Assembly (NCBI GenBank): GCA_023229505.1
Contig: JALNZD010000001.1
Coordinates: 124,001 to 188,000, forward strand
Reading direction: 5' to 3'
Source: Bacteroidales bacterium
GTDB taxonomy: Bacteria > Bacteroidota > Bacteroidia > Bacteroidales > JAGOPY01
DNA: 64,000 bases
Shown here: positions 25,141 through 34,125 of the stretch, in pieces
Numbering within the stretch: position 1 is the first letter of the stretch
How the letters are laid out: every line of letters starts with the position of its first letter
Made by a program: the position numbers and the translations under genes
The notes under the pieces: generated by a model
What the model saw: only the letters and a program-made list of their open reading frames with translations
Told to the model about the DNA's origin: nothing
Databases searched by the model: none

Positions 25141-27432
25141 ATGAAAAGAATATTTATAACCACATTGCTCATCAGCCTGATTGGATTACTTAATCTCACA
25201 GCTCAGGAACGAATTTACACCCCGGAACTCAAAATTCCGGTAAATGGTGCTGTTGATCAGATGCCCGATGTGGTACTTGACTGGGATGCAGTTACAGGAG
25301 GGAATACAGGCATTATTACATACGATATCCAGCTTGATACCGACCCGGCTTTCGCCAACCCGGTGAATTTTCAGACTGAATTCCTTACTGGTTACAAAAC
25401 ATCAATGCTCCTTTTCGGTCAAACTTATTACTGGCACGTGCGTGCCGTCGATGGGAATGATGTATCAGGCTGGTCAGAAACCTGGTCTTTCAGGGTCATC
25501 CGCAGAGTAATCCTGAACAAGCCCACTGATGCTTTGGAACAAAACACGGATCTGTTTCTCGTTTGGAATGCTATTACAGGGATTACAGAGTATGATTACC
25601 AGTTCGACACAACATACTTCTGGAAGCCGGTTAATTCGGGCCAGAGCGGAATCCTTTACGGAATAGCTGCGCTGGATGAGAACCATGTTTGGATTGTGGG
25701 CGCCGGTGGAGTTGTCCTTTTCTTTGACGGAACTTCCTGGGTGGAGCAGGAAAGCAATCTTTCCACAGACCTGTACTGCGTACATTTCCTGGATGCAAAC
25801 AATGGCTGGGCTGTTGGAAAAAACGGTAAAATCATTCATTACGATGGTACTGCCTGGGTCGCACAAGCCAATGATTCCATAAGGGACCTTAATGGAGTCC
25901 ATATGTTGGATGCCAACAATGGCTGGGCAGTCGGTAAAGAGGGATACCTGTTTTATTATAATGGCAGCGAATGGTCATTGCAATATGACGCGCCCAAAGA
26001 CCTGACTAAAGTATTCGCTTTTGATGCGACACATGTCTGGGCCGTCGGGAAAACCGGCTTAGCCGTTTTTTATAACGGCTCATCCTGGTCAGTGCAGGAA
26101 ACTGGCACTACAAAGGATATTTTCAGCGTGGGCTTTACTTCTGCCGATCATGGATGGGCTGTTGGTAAAAGCGGGCTCCTTCTGGAATTCAATACCGGAA
26201 CCTGGGAAAAGCTTGAACATAACTTTACAACAAAAGACCTGAATGCAGTTTATTTCACCAGCCCGGATAATGCATGGGCCGTTGGTAAAACCGGTGCTGT
26301 TCTCCAATTTGACGGGATCGAATGGTTCAGTCAATCAGGTGGGACGGCCACTACCCTGAACGCAGTTGGCCTGACTGGCTCAATTGGTTTCATTGCTGGT
26401 GAAGCCGGCGCCGTGATCAGCTATAATGATGATGCTTTCAGCAGTCCGCTTGCAACTATACAACATGTACCCGGTGATATCATTACTGTTCAAATCAAAG
26501 ATCTTTTATTCGGCACCCAGTATTTCTGGAGAATGAGAACCAAACATGACCTTGCCATCTCTGAATGGTCAGGGGCACGTTCATTTACCACCATTGCAAC
26601 GGTGGAACTCGATAAACCCAATGATAATTCAACGGATCTGAACCTTGATGTGCTGCTGAAATGGAAAAAAATTTCAACCCTGGTAAGTTATGAGGTCCAT
26701 GTTGATGATGACCCTGCCTATGGGTCCCCGATATTTCTTGCTACTACTGAAATCCAGATCAGCGCAGAATTGTTGAAGTTTGGGACACTTTATTACTGGA
26801 GGGCCAGGGCTCTTCATGCTTTTGACATTTCCGACTGGTCAGCTTCTTGGACGTTTACCACTGTTAATACTGTTGTGCTGGAAACACCAGCTAATGGGGC
26901 TACTGATGTCAAACTTTCCCCTCCTTTGAATTGGAAAGCATTAACAGGCATTGCAGGCTATGAGGTCCAATTTAATGATAATAACACATTTGTTGACCCC
27001 ATGGTCAGTGCGATCGTACCTGTGGCTGAAAATAGCTTCATCGTGCCGATTGTCCTTGAGAAAGATGCCGAATATTTCTGGCGTGTAAGGGCCATCAATG
27101 GTTTGGATACTTCAGGATGGAGCAGTACCTGGTCATTCACCACTTTGCCGCCGGTGGGTATAGGTGAACCCGGCCTTGGTGGAAAACTGGCTGTTTATCC
27201 TAATCCGGCTATAAATACAATCTACATCCAGCTTCTGGATAAGCAAAGAATTTCTTTCCAGCTCACTATCACTGATCTGGTGGGAAAAACGGTACTAAAA
27301 CAGGATATTCGCTTCGATTCAGGAAATAAAACCGTTCCGGTTGATGTTTCTTTCCTCCGGGATGGCATTTATTTGTTTAGAATGTCTGACCAGGAAAGCG
27401 TCTTTACCAAAAAACTGGTCATAAAAAGATAA
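25141..27432 (+). CDS. T9SS cargo protein with Fn3-type domains and a nested seven-repeat propeller
   Basis: 763 aa, signal peptide (residues 1-21). Fibronectin III-like domains (WDAVTGGNTGIITYDIQLDT; FGQTYYWHVRA; repeated YYWRARALHAFDISDWS pattern). Between about residues 169 and 433 are seven YCF48-like repeats of 38-40 aa with the core WAVGKxGxxxxxxGxxW (one divergent, FIAGEAGAV). They interrupt the second Fn3-like domain after YDYQFDTT, and the domain resumes at DDAFSSPLATI. The type A sorting domain at about 680-763 has AVYPNPAINTIYIQL and terminal KKLVIKR. Secreted surface protein, function unknown. Confidence 0.85.
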   Translation: MKRIFITTLLISLIGLLNLTAQERIYTPELKIPVNGAVDQMPDVVLDWDAVTGGNTGIITYDIQLDTDPAFANPVNFQTEFLTGYKTSMLLFGQTYYWHVRAVDGNDVSGWSETWSFRVIRRVILNKPTDALEQNTDLFLVWNAITGITEYDYQFDTTYFWKPVNSGQSGILYGIAALDENHVWIVGAGGVVLFFDGTSWVEQESNLSTDLYCVHFLDANNGWAVGKNGKIIHYDGTAWVAQANDSIRDLNGVHMLDANNGWAVGKEGYLFYYNGSEWSLQYDAPKDLTKVFAFDATHVWAVGKTGLAVFYNGSSWSVQETGTTKDIFSVGFTSADHGWAVGKSGLLLEFNTGTWEKLEHNFTTKDLNAVYFTSPDNAWAVGKTGAVLQFDGIEWFSQSGGTATTLNAVGLTGSIGFIAGEAGAVISYNDDAFSSPLATIQHVPGDIITVQIKDLLFGTQYFWRMRTKHDLAISEWSGARSFTTIATVELDKPNDNSTDLNLDVLLKWKKISTLVSYEVHVDDDPAYGSPIFLATTEIQISAELLKFGTLYYWRARALHAFDISDWSASWTFTTVNTVVLETPANGATDVKLSPPLNWKALTGIAGYEVQFNDNNTFVDPMVSAIVPVAENSFIVPIVLEKDAEYFWRVRAINGLDTSGWSSTWSFTTLPPVGIGEPGLGGKLAVYPNPAINTIYIQLLDKQRISFQLTITDLVGKTVLKQDIRFDSGNKTVPVDVSFLRDGIYLFRMSDQESVFTKKLVIKR

Positions 27433-27452
27433 AATTTCTTCAATTAACTCTG

Positions 27453-27491
27453 ACAGGCTGTCCGGAAATGCTCAGGCAGCCTGTTTTTTTA
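27453..27491 (+). terminator. Rho-independent terminator
   Basis: ACAGGCTG (27453-27460), 16-nt loop, CAGCCTGT (27477-27484), then a run of T. It lies just after the stop of the T9SS gene ending at 27432. Confidence 0.75.
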
Positions 27492-27587
27492 TTAACACTG
27501 TCAGGTGCTACGCACGCTGACAGGTTAAATGCCGACCTGACAGCGTCGTTAGACCTGTCAGTGTCAATAGCTCAGGCAGCCTGTTTT
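27471..27587. repeat. Duplicated terminator half and CTGACAG/CTGTCAG inverted motifs
   Basis: CTCAGGCAGCCTGTTTT occurs at 27471 and again at 27571, exactly 100 bp apart. Between them are CTGTCAG (27498), CTGACAG (27517), CTGACAG (27537) and CTGTCAG (27555), giving nested inverted repeats. The region lies between two convergent genes. Confidence 0.8.
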
Positions 27588-27594
27588 CTTTTGA

Positions 27595-28362
27595 TTAATT
27601 ATATCTTTTCCCGAAAGAAAAATTAAGATAAAAGGTAACCAGGAAATTCTGAGCCGGGTTAAAAGCCATAATAGGTATGGCAATCGGGAAGTACTCCACC
27701 ACCCCGCCAGCTTCAAGGGCGCGGATCTTGCTGTTCAATGCGCCAAACTCAAAATTCAGGCCGGCTTTGGCATAAACGCCAGGGTAAACCTTCAATTCAC
27801 CGAGCCCATCCGTGAAAGGTGCACGTCCATATATGTATTCGCTGTTATGATAGTAATTGTCGGGATTATATTTCTCTTCTTTTACATAAGTGTAAGTTTC
27901 ATCCCAGAAATAAAGGTAGACAGGCTTGGCAAAAGCCACAGACAGTCCGCCCATGTATAAAACCCTTAATTCAACGCCTCCCCAGTAAGGCTTGCGGTTT
28001 AATAGTTTCTTAAATCCATAGCCGGCCCGGAGAATATAAACATGATTGAGCTTGCCATAAACATAACTCTTCGCGTCATAATAATACGGATTGATTACAC
28101 GGATCTGCTTGGGATGTTTCATGCTGACAAATTCGATCTCAAAAATACGGGAATTGAAAAAGGTCTTGTTGATCCCTTTCCGGAAATTCGCACCCATTCC
28201 TAAAATATGAATTGTCACACCACCTGTTAATTCCTTTTTAAGTAGTACCCTGTCGGCAATACTATCATATCCTTCCAGCTCTTCATCCTGGGAAAAAACA
28301 TTATTTATCATGACCAGCATGAATAGCATGCAAAAAGATAATATGACCGGGGAATTTTTCAT
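27595..28362 (-). CDS. Conserved outer-membrane beta-barrel-like protein
   Basis: 255 aa with a signal peptide (cleavage near NVFSQ). Alternating aromatic/hydrophobic strands follow (AGYGFKKLLNRKPYWGGVELR, YPGVYAKAGLNFEFG), ending VTFYLNFSFGKRYN with a terminal pattern compatible with a barrel. I know similar uncharacterised Bacteroidetes proteins but no function. A small lipoprotein gene lies 88 bp upstream on the same strand. Confidence 0.6.
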   Translation of the reverse strand: MKNSPVILSFCMLFMLVMINNVFSQDEELEGYDSIADRVLLKKELTGGVTIHILGMGANFRKGINKTFFNSRIFEIEFVSMKHPKQIRVINPYYYDAKSYVYGKLNHVYILRAGYGFKKLLNRKPYWGGVELRVLYMGGLSVAFAKPVYLYFWDETYTYVKEEKYNPDNYYHNSEYIYGRAPFTDGLGELKVYPGVYAKAGLNFEFGALNSKIRALEAGGVVEYFPIAIPIMAFNPAQNFLVTFYLNFSFGKRYN

Positions 28363-28450
28363 AAAAATTGAAACTACAGAAATCCGCGTATCTCTTTGTA
28401 AACTTTACAACGATTATGCCAGAATCTCCGTCTGTCGGCAGAACAAGTGA

Positions 28451-28579
28451 TTAATATCTTTGTTCTATCTGATATTTATGGACTTCACCATAGGCAGGGC
28501 AATCCATTGATGACGAGCACGAAGTCATGGCCAGGGCGTATAGTCCTAACGCAATGATAGTAATCAACAGTTTTTTCAT
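28451..28579 (-). CDS. Small lipoprotein (42 aa)
   Basis: ATG at 28579 to TAA at 28451. Short lipoprotein signal MKKLLITIIALGLYALAMTSC, lipobox MTSC, then SSSMDCPAYGEVHKYQIEQRY. Conserved-looking small Bacteroidetes lipoprotein of unknown function. A TAnnTTTG element lies about 45 nt upstream on the same strand. Confidence 0.7.
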   Translation of the reverse strand: MKKLLITIIALGLYALAMTSCSSSMDCPAYGEVHKYQIEQRY

Positions 28580-28624
28580 AGGTTCAAGGGTGAAATGATG
28601 TGGTTTAACAAACCTTTATCGTCA

Positions 28625-28632
28625 CAAAGATA
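28625..28632 (-). promoter_or_regulatory. TAnnTTTG -7 element for the small lipoprotein
   Basis: Minus strand TATCTTTG at 28632-28625, 46 nt upstream of the ATG at 28579. No clear -33 partner. Confidence 0.4.
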
Positions 28633-28736
28633 AATTTATTTACTTTTAAAAACATTAAAGATTCAAATATATTGTAAGAAAATAAAACTTTTACCAGAGA
28701 AAATTTCCGGGCATTAATAACAAAGAAACCGGCAAT

Positions 28737-29417
28737 ATGCAATCAATCAACCCGCAAATAGAAGAAAGCTGGAAGCATGTCCTCCAGGAAGAATTCGATG
28801 CACCTTACTTCCAGGGATTAACGGAATTTCTCCGGGAAGAGAAAAAAAAGCACATCATTTATCCTCCCGGTCCACTGATTTTCTCCGCTTTTAACCATAC
28901 TCCATTCAACCGGGTAAAGGTGGTAATTCTTGGACAGGATCCGTATCATGGCCCCGGGCAGGCACATGGCCTGTGTTTCTCCGTTCCCGATGGGGTGCCT
29001 CATCCCCCTTCGCTGGTAAATATATTCAAGGAGATCGAATCCGACCTCGGTATTCCGGTCCCGAAAAGCAGTAACCTCACGAAATGGGCCAGCCAGGGAG
29101 TATTGCTTGTCAATGCGATCCTGACTGTCAGGGCCAACGAGCCCACCTCCCACCAGAATAAAGGCTGGGAAACATTTACCAATGCAGTCATCAGGAATCT
29201 GAGCGAAAAAAGGAAAAACCTGGTCTTTCTGTTATGGGGAAACTATGCCCAGGCAAAAGAAAGCCTGATCGACAGCGGCAGGCATTATATCCTGAAAGCA
29301 GCCCACCCCTCTCCTCTATCTGCAAACAGGGGATTTTTCGGTTGCAGGCATTTTTCCCGTACCAACCAGATCCTTTCGGAACAGGGAGTGAATGAGATTG
29401 ATTGGAGCCTGGAGTGA
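28737..29417 (+). CDS. ung: Uracil-DNA glycosylase (family 1)
   Basis: 226 aa, typical length. Removes uracil from DNA in base-excision repair. Catalytic water-activating motif GQDPYHGPGQAHGLCFSV at about residues 66-83 and the DNA-intercalating loop HPSPLSANRGFFGCRHF at about 191-207. Cytoplasmic. 22 bp before the XTP/dITP pyrophosphatase gene, making a nucleotide-damage control pair. Confidence 0.97.
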   Translation: MQSINPQIEESWKHVLQEEFDAPYFQGLTEFLREEKKKHIIYPPGPLIFSAFNHTPFNRVKVVILGQDPYHGPGQAHGLCFSVPDGVPHPPSLVNIFKEIESDLGIPVPKSSNLTKWASQGVLLVNAILTVRANEPTSHQNKGWETFTNAVIRNLSEKRKNLVFLLWGNYAQAKESLIDSGRHYILKAAHPSPLSANRGFFGCRHFSRTNQILSEQGVNEIDWSLE

Positions 29418-29439
29418 TTATTAATCAGAATTAACTACC

Positions 29440-30048
29440 ATGAAAGAGCTCGTTTTCGCTACAAATAATCCTCATAAACTTAAGGAAATCAGGGAAATCA
29501 TTGGCAATAAATTCCAGATTCTCAACCTTGTCGATATAGGATGCAATGAGGAGATCCCGGAAGATGCCGCGACACTTGAGGGGAATGCATCCCTCAAGTC
29601 ATGGTATGTCTGGAATAAATACGGGAAGGATTGCTTTGCAGATGACACCGGGCTGGAGATAGAAACACTGGAAGGAAAGCCGGGCGTTAAATCGGCCAGG
29701 TATGCCGGAGAAGATTGTATCCCGGCGAACAATATACTCAAGGTTCTGGATGAACTGGAAGGTAAGATTGATCGTAAGGCGAGGTTCCGGACTGTGATAT
29801 CATTAATAATCAATGGCATAGAAGTGCAGTTCGAGGGAACCGTGGAAGGCACTATTCTTCATGAAAAGCGGGGAAAAGAAGGGTTTGGTTACGATCCCGT
29901 TTTTTTACCTGATGGATTTAACCTGAGCTTTGCAGAAATGTCCCCGGAAGAAAAAAACAATATCAGCCATCGTGCGCGGGCTACCCAGAAGCTTATCGAT
30001 CATTTAAAGCGTTCATCACAGCTTCCGAAAACAAATCCTGCAGGCTGA
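29440..30048 (+). CDS. rdgB: XTP/dITP diphosphatase (RdgB/HAM1 family)
   Basis: 202 aa. Hydrolyses non-canonical purine nucleoside triphosphates. N-terminal TNNPHKLKEIREI, active-site DDTGLEIETLEGKPGVKSARYAG in the middle, GFGYDPVFLPDG and FAEMSPEEKNNISHRARA near the C-terminus. Its last 56 nt overlap the end of the convergent ddl gene. Confidence 0.96.
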   Translation: MKELVFATNNPHKLKEIREIIGNKFQILNLVDIGCNEEIPEDAATLEGNASLKSWYVWNKYGKDCFADDTGLEIETLEGKPGVKSARYAGEDCIPANNILKVLDELEGKIDRKARFRTVISLIINGIEVQFEGTVEGTILHEKRGKEGFGYDPVFLPDGFNLSFAEMSPEEKNNISHRARATQKLIDHLKRSSQLPKTNPAG

Positions 30049-30973
30049 TCCCTGCCCTGAGCGCCTGCTGCGGCACAATGCTCAGTTCCGATAAACCGGG
30101 AACAGTATTTACTTCCAGAAAGTATAATTCCTTATCATTCAAAATAAAATCGAACCTGACAATTCCTTTGCAATTCAGCAATTTGTATAACTTTAACGAT
30201 GTATCGCTGATCATCCGGGCTATTTCACCCGGCACATCTGCAGGGGTGACCTCATCAGACATTCCCTCGTACTTCGCCTCATAATCAAAGAATTCCTTTT
30301 TGCTGAGAATCTCGGTTATAGGCAAAGTCCTGATCGCCCCCTTATATTTGATCGTGCCGCAGGATAATTCACGGCCGGGGATGTGCTCTTCCAGCAAGAC
30401 CCGGCTATCCTCATGGAATGCCAGCGTTAATGCGGGAATTAATTCCTCCCGCTTTTTCACCTTGGATGTCCCCACGCTGGAACCTCCGCAGTTCGGTTTA
30501 ACAAAAAAGGGAAGGCTGATCCGCTTTAGGATTTCATCTTCACTGATCTTTTCATTTTTATTCAGAACTATAGACCTGGATATTTTCACACCGAAACTGC
30601 TCACATAGTGATTGCAGAAAAATTTATCGAAAGTCAGGGCTGAAGTGGCCTGATCGCAGGAAGTATAAGGGATACCAAGCAGGTCAAAATACCCCTGGAT
30701 CTTGCCATCTTCCCCGGGCGTTCCGTGAATGGCCACGAAAACTGCGTCAAATGAAAGCGCTCTCCCGGGCAGGCTAACAGAAAAATCCTCTTTATTTACA
30801 GGGAAAACAGTTCCGTCATTGTCGTGGCAAAACCAGTTCCTTCCTCTGATAACTATAATGAAACACTCGAATTTCGCGCTGTCGAGGTGTTTTTTCACAA
30901 CACCGGCACTCTTGATCGAAATTTCATATTCACCGGAGTCGCCTCCGGCTATGATTGCAATTTTCTGCTTCAT
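29993..30973 (-). CDS. ddl: D-alanine--D-alanine ligase
   Basis: 326 aa ATP-grasp ligase making D-Ala-D-Ala for peptidoglycan. N-terminal AGGDSGEYEISIKSA, AIHGTPGEDGKIQGYFD, FVKPNCGGSSVGTSKV (ATP loop), VLLEEHIPGRELSCG, and the metal site FDFILNDKELYFLEVNTVPGLS. Converges on and overlaps rdgB by 56 nt; divergent from the PASTA gene. Confidence 0.96.
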   Translation of the reverse strand: MKQKIAIIAGGDSGEYEISIKSAGVVKKHLDSAKFECFIIVIRGRNWFCHDNDGTVFPVNKEDFSVSLPGRALSFDAVFVAIHGTPGEDGKIQGYFDLLGIPYTSCDQATSALTFDKFFCNHYVSSFGVKISRSIVLNKNEKISEDEILKRISLPFFVKPNCGGSSVGTSKVKKREELIPALTLAFHEDSRVLLEEHIPGRELSCGTIKYKGAIRTLPITEILSKKEFFDYEAKYEGMSDEVTPADVPGEIARMISDTSLKLYKLLNCKGIVRFDFILNDKELYFLEVNTVPGLSELSIVPQQALRAGISLQDLFSEAVMNALNDR

Positions 30974-31017
30974 CTTTCAGGTGGTTTATCAGTCAGGAGA
31001 TCACACAATAAAATTCA

Positions 31018-31025
31018 TATCTTTG
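31018..31025 (+). promoter_or_regulatory. TAnnTTTG -7 element for the PASTA-protein gene
   Basis: TATCTTTG in the divergent ddl/PASTA intergenic region, 85 nt upstream of the start codon at 31110. Confidence 0.45.
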
Positions 31026-31109
31026 TCGCTTTAAACGCAATAACAGGTAAGTTTTACGTTATAATAAGTCTAACCAGGTCCATACCTGTCCGGGATAAAA
31101 TTAGTAAAA

Positions 31110-31967
31110 ATGAGCTTCCTCGGTTTTCTCTTTAAAAAGAATTTTTATATCCACCTGGGGATATCAGTTATTCTTACGTTCATTCTGTTACTGATTGTGA
31201 TCGGTTTGCTCAAAACCTATACACGGCATGGTGAGGCTTATGTTGTGCCAGACCTGGAAGGATTAACGCTTGACCAACTGCATGAAAATGAAGCGACCCG
31301 GGCTTTTCATTTCCTTGTAACTGATTCTGTATACGACAACAGCCTTATCCCCGGTTCAGTAATTAAGCAGAATCCCTCTGCCGGGTCGAAAGCAAAAGAA
31401 GGAAGAACCGTTTATATGACTGTGGTTTCCTATACGCCTAAAATGAGCATCATGCCGGAGTTGAAAGATTTAACTGTCAGGCAGGCAGTCACGACATTAA
31501 GGACTAGCGGTTTAAAAATCAGGAGATTATTGTTCACACCTTATTTTGCCGGGAATTCGGTACTTGGACAATATTTCAATGGTGACACCCTCATTGCAGG
31601 CACCGAAATCCTTGAAGGAAGTGAAATTGATCTGCTGGTAGGGCTGAGTGAAAACCAAAGATCAAGGGTTCCGTTTGTTGTAGGGCTTACCCGCGATGAA
31701 GCCAGCGGGTCCCTTCAAATGGCTTCTTTTAATGCCGGGAGGATGCATTACTTTGACCAGGCAAATCCTATTCACAGCAGGGTTTACCGGCAATATCCCC
31801 CGTGGAATATCGAAATGCTTCCAGGTGACTCCATCACCTTGTATCTCCGGTCTGATTTAACATTCAACTTTGATTCCCTCTTAAGATCAAATAATCCTGA
31901 TACAGCTGTCATAGTGGACCAGCCGATAGATCTTGATGAGAATTCAGATGAACTTGAAGAAGAATAA
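31110..31967 (+). CDS. Membrane-anchored triple-PASTA protein without kinase domain
   Basis: 285 aa. N-terminal TM helix (residues about 13-34) followed by three PASTA domains: VPDLEGLTLDQL (about 47), MPELKDLTVRQAVTTL (about 116) and VPFVVGLTRDEASGSL (about 187). Acidic C-terminal tail. PASTA domains bind peptidoglycan or beta-lactams in kinases and PBPs; this one lacks either catalytic domain. It sits beside ddl, consistent with cell-wall-related function. It ends one base into the next gene. Confidence 0.9.
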   Translation: MSFLGFLFKKNFYIHLGISVILTFILLLIVIGLLKTYTRHGEAYVVPDLEGLTLDQLHENEATRAFHFLVTDSVYDNSLIPGSVIKQNPSAGSKAKEGRTVYMTVVSYTPKMSIMPELKDLTVRQAVTTLRTSGLKIRRLLFTPYFAGNSVLGQYFNGDTLIAGTEILEGSEIDLLVGLSENQRSRVPFVVGLTRDEASGSLQMASFNAGRMHYFDQANPIHSRVYRQYPPWNIEMLPGDSITLYLRSDLTFNFDSLLRSNNPDTAVIVDQPIDLDENSDELEEE

Positions 31968-34120
31968 TGAAGAAAATCATTCTTTTTATCATCATTATAG
32001 CCGGTATCCGGCTGAATCCCATTGCCCAGGAAGTGGTCTCGGGTCTATTTGAAAATCCGGTCATCCGGGCAGAATATGAAAGGCTGCAATCAGGGCCCGG
32101 CATCAGAAACAACAGTGAAGAAGAGGCATCCGTCCATCTTCCGTTTTTCGATGATTTCTCCCAAACATGGATTTACCCTGACAATTCCCGCTGGATGGAT
32201 GAAGAAGTTTATGTCAACTCCAACTTCGGATACCGGTCAGTCAATGTGGGTGTGGCTACCCTCGATGCCATCAGCGGCAAAGGTAAATTACATGCCAATG
32301 CCAGCCAGTTCCCGTTCCAGGCAGATTCCCTCACCTCAAGGCCGATCAGGCTGGATTCCATCTTCAATCCTGTACCCCGGAATACCACCCTGGCCGATTC
32401 AATTTATCTCAGCTTCTTCTATCAGCCGCAAGGCAGGGCAAACCCGCCGGAAGGCCCTGACTCGCTGATCCTGCAATTTGGCTATTTTACCGGTGACTCT
32501 GTTTTCACAAATACGTATGATTCTATCTGGGTGCCACTGAGTGATTATATCCATCTGGGTGATACTATTTTCCCTGGTGACACTGTTTACAGCCCGTTCG
32601 GGCTTTGCGGAAACGGGCTTTTCGTTATCGCCGGTGATTATTATTTTTATGAAGATATGATCCAGCTGCCTTGCGATTCGATCTTCAGCCCTGAATTTAA
32701 ATGGAAACGGGTCTGGAGTTCCAGCGGAATGACTCTGGCAGAATTTTACCAGGAATATGGCACTTACAGCAGGCAGGTCATGATCCCTATTCTTGACAGC
32801 GTCAAATATTTCAGGAAAGATTTCCAGTTCAGGTTTATCAATATTGCAAGCCTGGCCAGCGATTTCAATGCGAGCTGGAGGAGCAACTGCGACCAGTGGA
32901 ATGTCGACTACGTCTACCTCAATATGGGAAGATCCTACAAAGACACGGTTTACCGTGATGTGACCTTTGCGGAACGCGCCCCTTCCTTATTGAAGAATTA
33001 TGAGTCGATGCCTTTCAGCCAATATGTCAACAACCCCACCAATGAAATGAAAGAGAACCTGGATCTGCTGATCACCAATCTCGATTCGACCATCTTCAAT
33101 TCTACTTATTATTATGTGGTTTACCAGGTTGACGGCCCTTTCCAGTATCTATACCCGGGCGGGAACTGCAATCTCTTCCCTTTCAACCTAAACGGTTATC
33201 AGAATTGCATTTCCTGTGCAGCACACGCCTGCCCACCGGTGAACTTTATATTCCCCACGTTATCCTCCACAGACAGCGCTGAATTCGAAGTTAGGCATTA
33301 TATTATCGGTGATATTACCCCAACCGATACGGTGGGTGATACACTGACCTTCAGGCAAAAATTCTTTAATTATTATGCTTATGATGACGGCACTCCCGAA
33401 GAGGGTTACGGGTTGACACCGGCAGGATCCAAATTAGCTTACCGTTTTAAGCTGAACATGAAAGACACACTCAGGGCGGTTCAGATGTTTTTTAACCATA
33501 CACTGAATGATGCCAACGCAGATTTTTTTAACATAATGGTCTGGCAGGACGAAAACGGGAAACCGGGAAATGTGCTTTATTCCCAGCTTAACGAGAAAGT
33601 GGAATTTTCCTCCGGCCTGCTTGGCTTTCATACCTATATGCTTGATGAGCCGCTGCCTGTGAACGGAACATTCTATATTGGCTGGGAACAACAGACCGGG
33701 AATAACCTGAACCTTGGCTTTGACCGTTATAATAACGCGCAACAGAACATCTTCTACAACTCCACAGGTCAGTGGTTCCAGTCGACTTACCAGGGAGCGC
33801 TGTTAATGCGTCCGGTTTTGGGTAAGGCATTCCAGGTTTCAGGGTTAGATGAACCCACTTATGATGCAGGGTCTATAATCCCCTACCCCAATCCTTTAAA
33901 CGGCAGCCGGATCAATTTCAGATGCACGGGGAAATATGAAAATACTACCGAAACCGGCAATTTCAGTGTCTCAATCCACAGCCTTCCGGGTGAAGAATTA
34001 TTCTCCGGATCCTTTCGTCAATCAATCGATATCCCCCGGTTCAGTCCGGGTCTCTATATCATCTCTGTAAGGGACGAGAATGGACAGATCATTTCTGTTT
34101 CCAAGCTGATAAAAAATTAA
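31967..34120 (+). CDS. T9SS type A cargo protein of unknown function
   Basis: 717 aa, signal peptide at 1-20. Body contains aromatic-rich extracellular regions (LPFFDDFSQTWIYPDNSRWMD, NYYAYDDGTPEEGYGL) I do not recognise enzymatically. The sorting domain at about 640-717 has YPNPLNGSRINF, SGSFRQSID, FSPGLYIISV and the terminal SKLIKN. Located between the PASTA protein and rluD; co-directional with overlapping start. Confidence 0.82.
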   Translation: MKKIILFIIIIAGIRLNPIAQEVVSGLFENPVIRAEYERLQSGPGIRNNSEEEASVHLPFFDDFSQTWIYPDNSRWMDEEVYVNSNFGYRSVNVGVATLDAISGKGKLHANASQFPFQADSLTSRPIRLDSIFNPVPRNTTLADSIYLSFFYQPQGRANPPEGPDSLILQFGYFTGDSVFTNTYDSIWVPLSDYIHLGDTIFPGDTVYSPFGLCGNGLFVIAGDYYFYEDMIQLPCDSIFSPEFKWKRVWSSSGMTLAEFYQEYGTYSRQVMIPILDSVKYFRKDFQFRFINIASLASDFNASWRSNCDQWNVDYVYLNMGRSYKDTVYRDVTFAERAPSLLKNYESMPFSQYVNNPTNEMKENLDLLITNLDSTIFNSTYYYVVYQVDGPFQYLYPGGNCNLFPFNLNGYQNCISCAAHACPPVNFIFPTLSSTDSAEFEVRHYIIGDITPTDTVGDTLTFRQKFFNYYAYDDGTPEEGYGLTPAGSKLAYRFKLNMKDTLRAVQMFFNHTLNDANADFFNIMVWQDENGKPGNVLYSQLNEKVEFSSGLLGFHTYMLDEPLPVNGTFYIGWEQQTGNNLNLGFDRYNNAQQNIFYNSTGQWFQSTYQGALLMRPVLGKAFQVSGLDEPTYDAGSIIPYPNPLNGSRINFRCTGKYENTTETGNFSVSIHSLPGEELFSGSFRQSIDIPRFSPGLYIISVRDENGQIISVSKLIKN

Positions 34121-34125
34121 TCCAG

